Shown here: piece after piece, positions 34,648-34,741 of the stretch
How positions within the stretch are numbered: position 1 is the stretch's first letter
How the letters are laid out: every line of letters starts with the position of its first letter
DNA from: Candidatus Cloacimonadota bacterium
GTDB lineage: Bacteria > Cloacimonadota > Cloacimonadia > Cloacimonadales > Cloacimonadaceae
Reading direction: 5' to 3'
DNA length: 34,741 nucleotides
Assembly (NCBI GenBank): GCA_023421135.1
Contig: JAEZUG010000101.1
Coordinates: forward strand, 1 to 34,741
Notes under the pieces: model-generated
The model's database searches: none
What the model saw: the letters and a program-made list of their open reading frames with translations, nothing else
Told to the model about the DNA's origin: nothing
Position numbers and translations under genes: made by a program

Positions 34648-34741
34648 TGTGTAAGTGATCGTCGCGCAGAAACACAAACAGGAACCCCGCGAAGTGGGGT
34701 GATGTCAGTGGAGCCCACGGTGATGCGAAGCGAACCGTGGG
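34648..34741 (+). ncRNA. Putative group II intron 5' region (domain I hairpins)
   Basis: The last 94 bases are structured: ACCCCGC-GAA-GTGGGGT (6-bp stem with one G.T pair, 34684-34700) and CCCACGGT/ACCGTGGG (8-bp perfect stem, 34714-34721 with 34734-34741) enclosing GATGCGAAGCGA. Together with a possible GUGU...-type 5' splice site near 34649, this looks like the start of bacterial group II intron domain I. It is on the same strand as the intron end at the left edge. The intron identity is inferred. Confidence 0.5.

Overview
This looks like a complete contig from a Gram-negative bacterium of the FCB superphylum, most plausibly Candidatus Cloacimonadota; that is an inference from gene content, not a search result. 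The clues are an exported protein with a YPNPF-type (FlgD-like / type IX sorting) C-terminal domain, a multi-domain C25 (gingipain-family) peptidase, many Lol-type lipoproteins, an outer-membrane Wzi-like barrel, an isoleucyl-tRNA synthetase of the GPPTANG...GIHH class, and long intergenic stretches filled with one dispersed, degenerate repeat family. The window begins with the last two domains (DV and DVI) of a group II intron and ends in structured sequence that looks like the first domain of a group II intron on the same strand, so the contig probably broke at two copies of one repeated intron.

Layout: (1) 1-120, intron 3' end. (2) 371-2038, an M42 aminopeptidase and a convergent lipoprotein sharing one strong terminator. 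(3) 2230-8357, a rightward cluster of two small proteins, ileS, and an unusual zinc-ribbon / pseudokinase / membrane / FGE-like protein that appears to start at an AUC codon. (4) 8358-8835, repeat-rich gap with eight TTAGGGA heptamers. (5) 12968-8836 (minus), a lipoprotein translationally coupled to a sorting-domain cargo protein. (6) 13247-16115, a three-gene operon: membrane-anchored helix-turn-helix protein, Wzi-like outer-membrane barrel, small anchored protein. (7) 16116-16563, repeats and a perfect 18-bp hairpin. (8) 24413-16564 (minus), a C25 peptidase coupled by ATGA overlap to an M14 carboxypeptidase. (9) 24474-25032, repeats with a ten-unit heptamer array. (10) 25550-25009 (minus), secG followed by a tRNA-Leu whose anticodon reads AAG. 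(11) 25676-33777 (plus), a visibly more A+T-rich cell-surface cluster: polytopic GT-C-like protein; nucleotidyltransferase-PEP mutase fusion; phosphonopyruvate decarboxylase; TagB/TagF-like transferase; and a YidC/Oxa1 domain fused to an alkaline-phosphatase-superfamily (sulfatase/LtaS-like) domain. (12) A pilin-like protein, then the intron 5' region.

The most exciting part is region 11. PEP mutase and phosphonopyruvate decarboxylase make phosphonoacetaldehyde, and the fused nucleotidyltransferase can be expected to activate a phosphonate as a CMP ester. The next two genes, tightly coupled (9-bp gap, then 8-bp overlap), look like a polymer-phosphate transferase and a membrane-embedded phosphotransferase/hydrolase with a YidC-like module. 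Together they suggest a phosphonate-decorated surface glycan or teichoic-acid-like polymer, with a domain fusion (YidC plus alkaline phosphatase superfamily) that I do not recognise as a described system.
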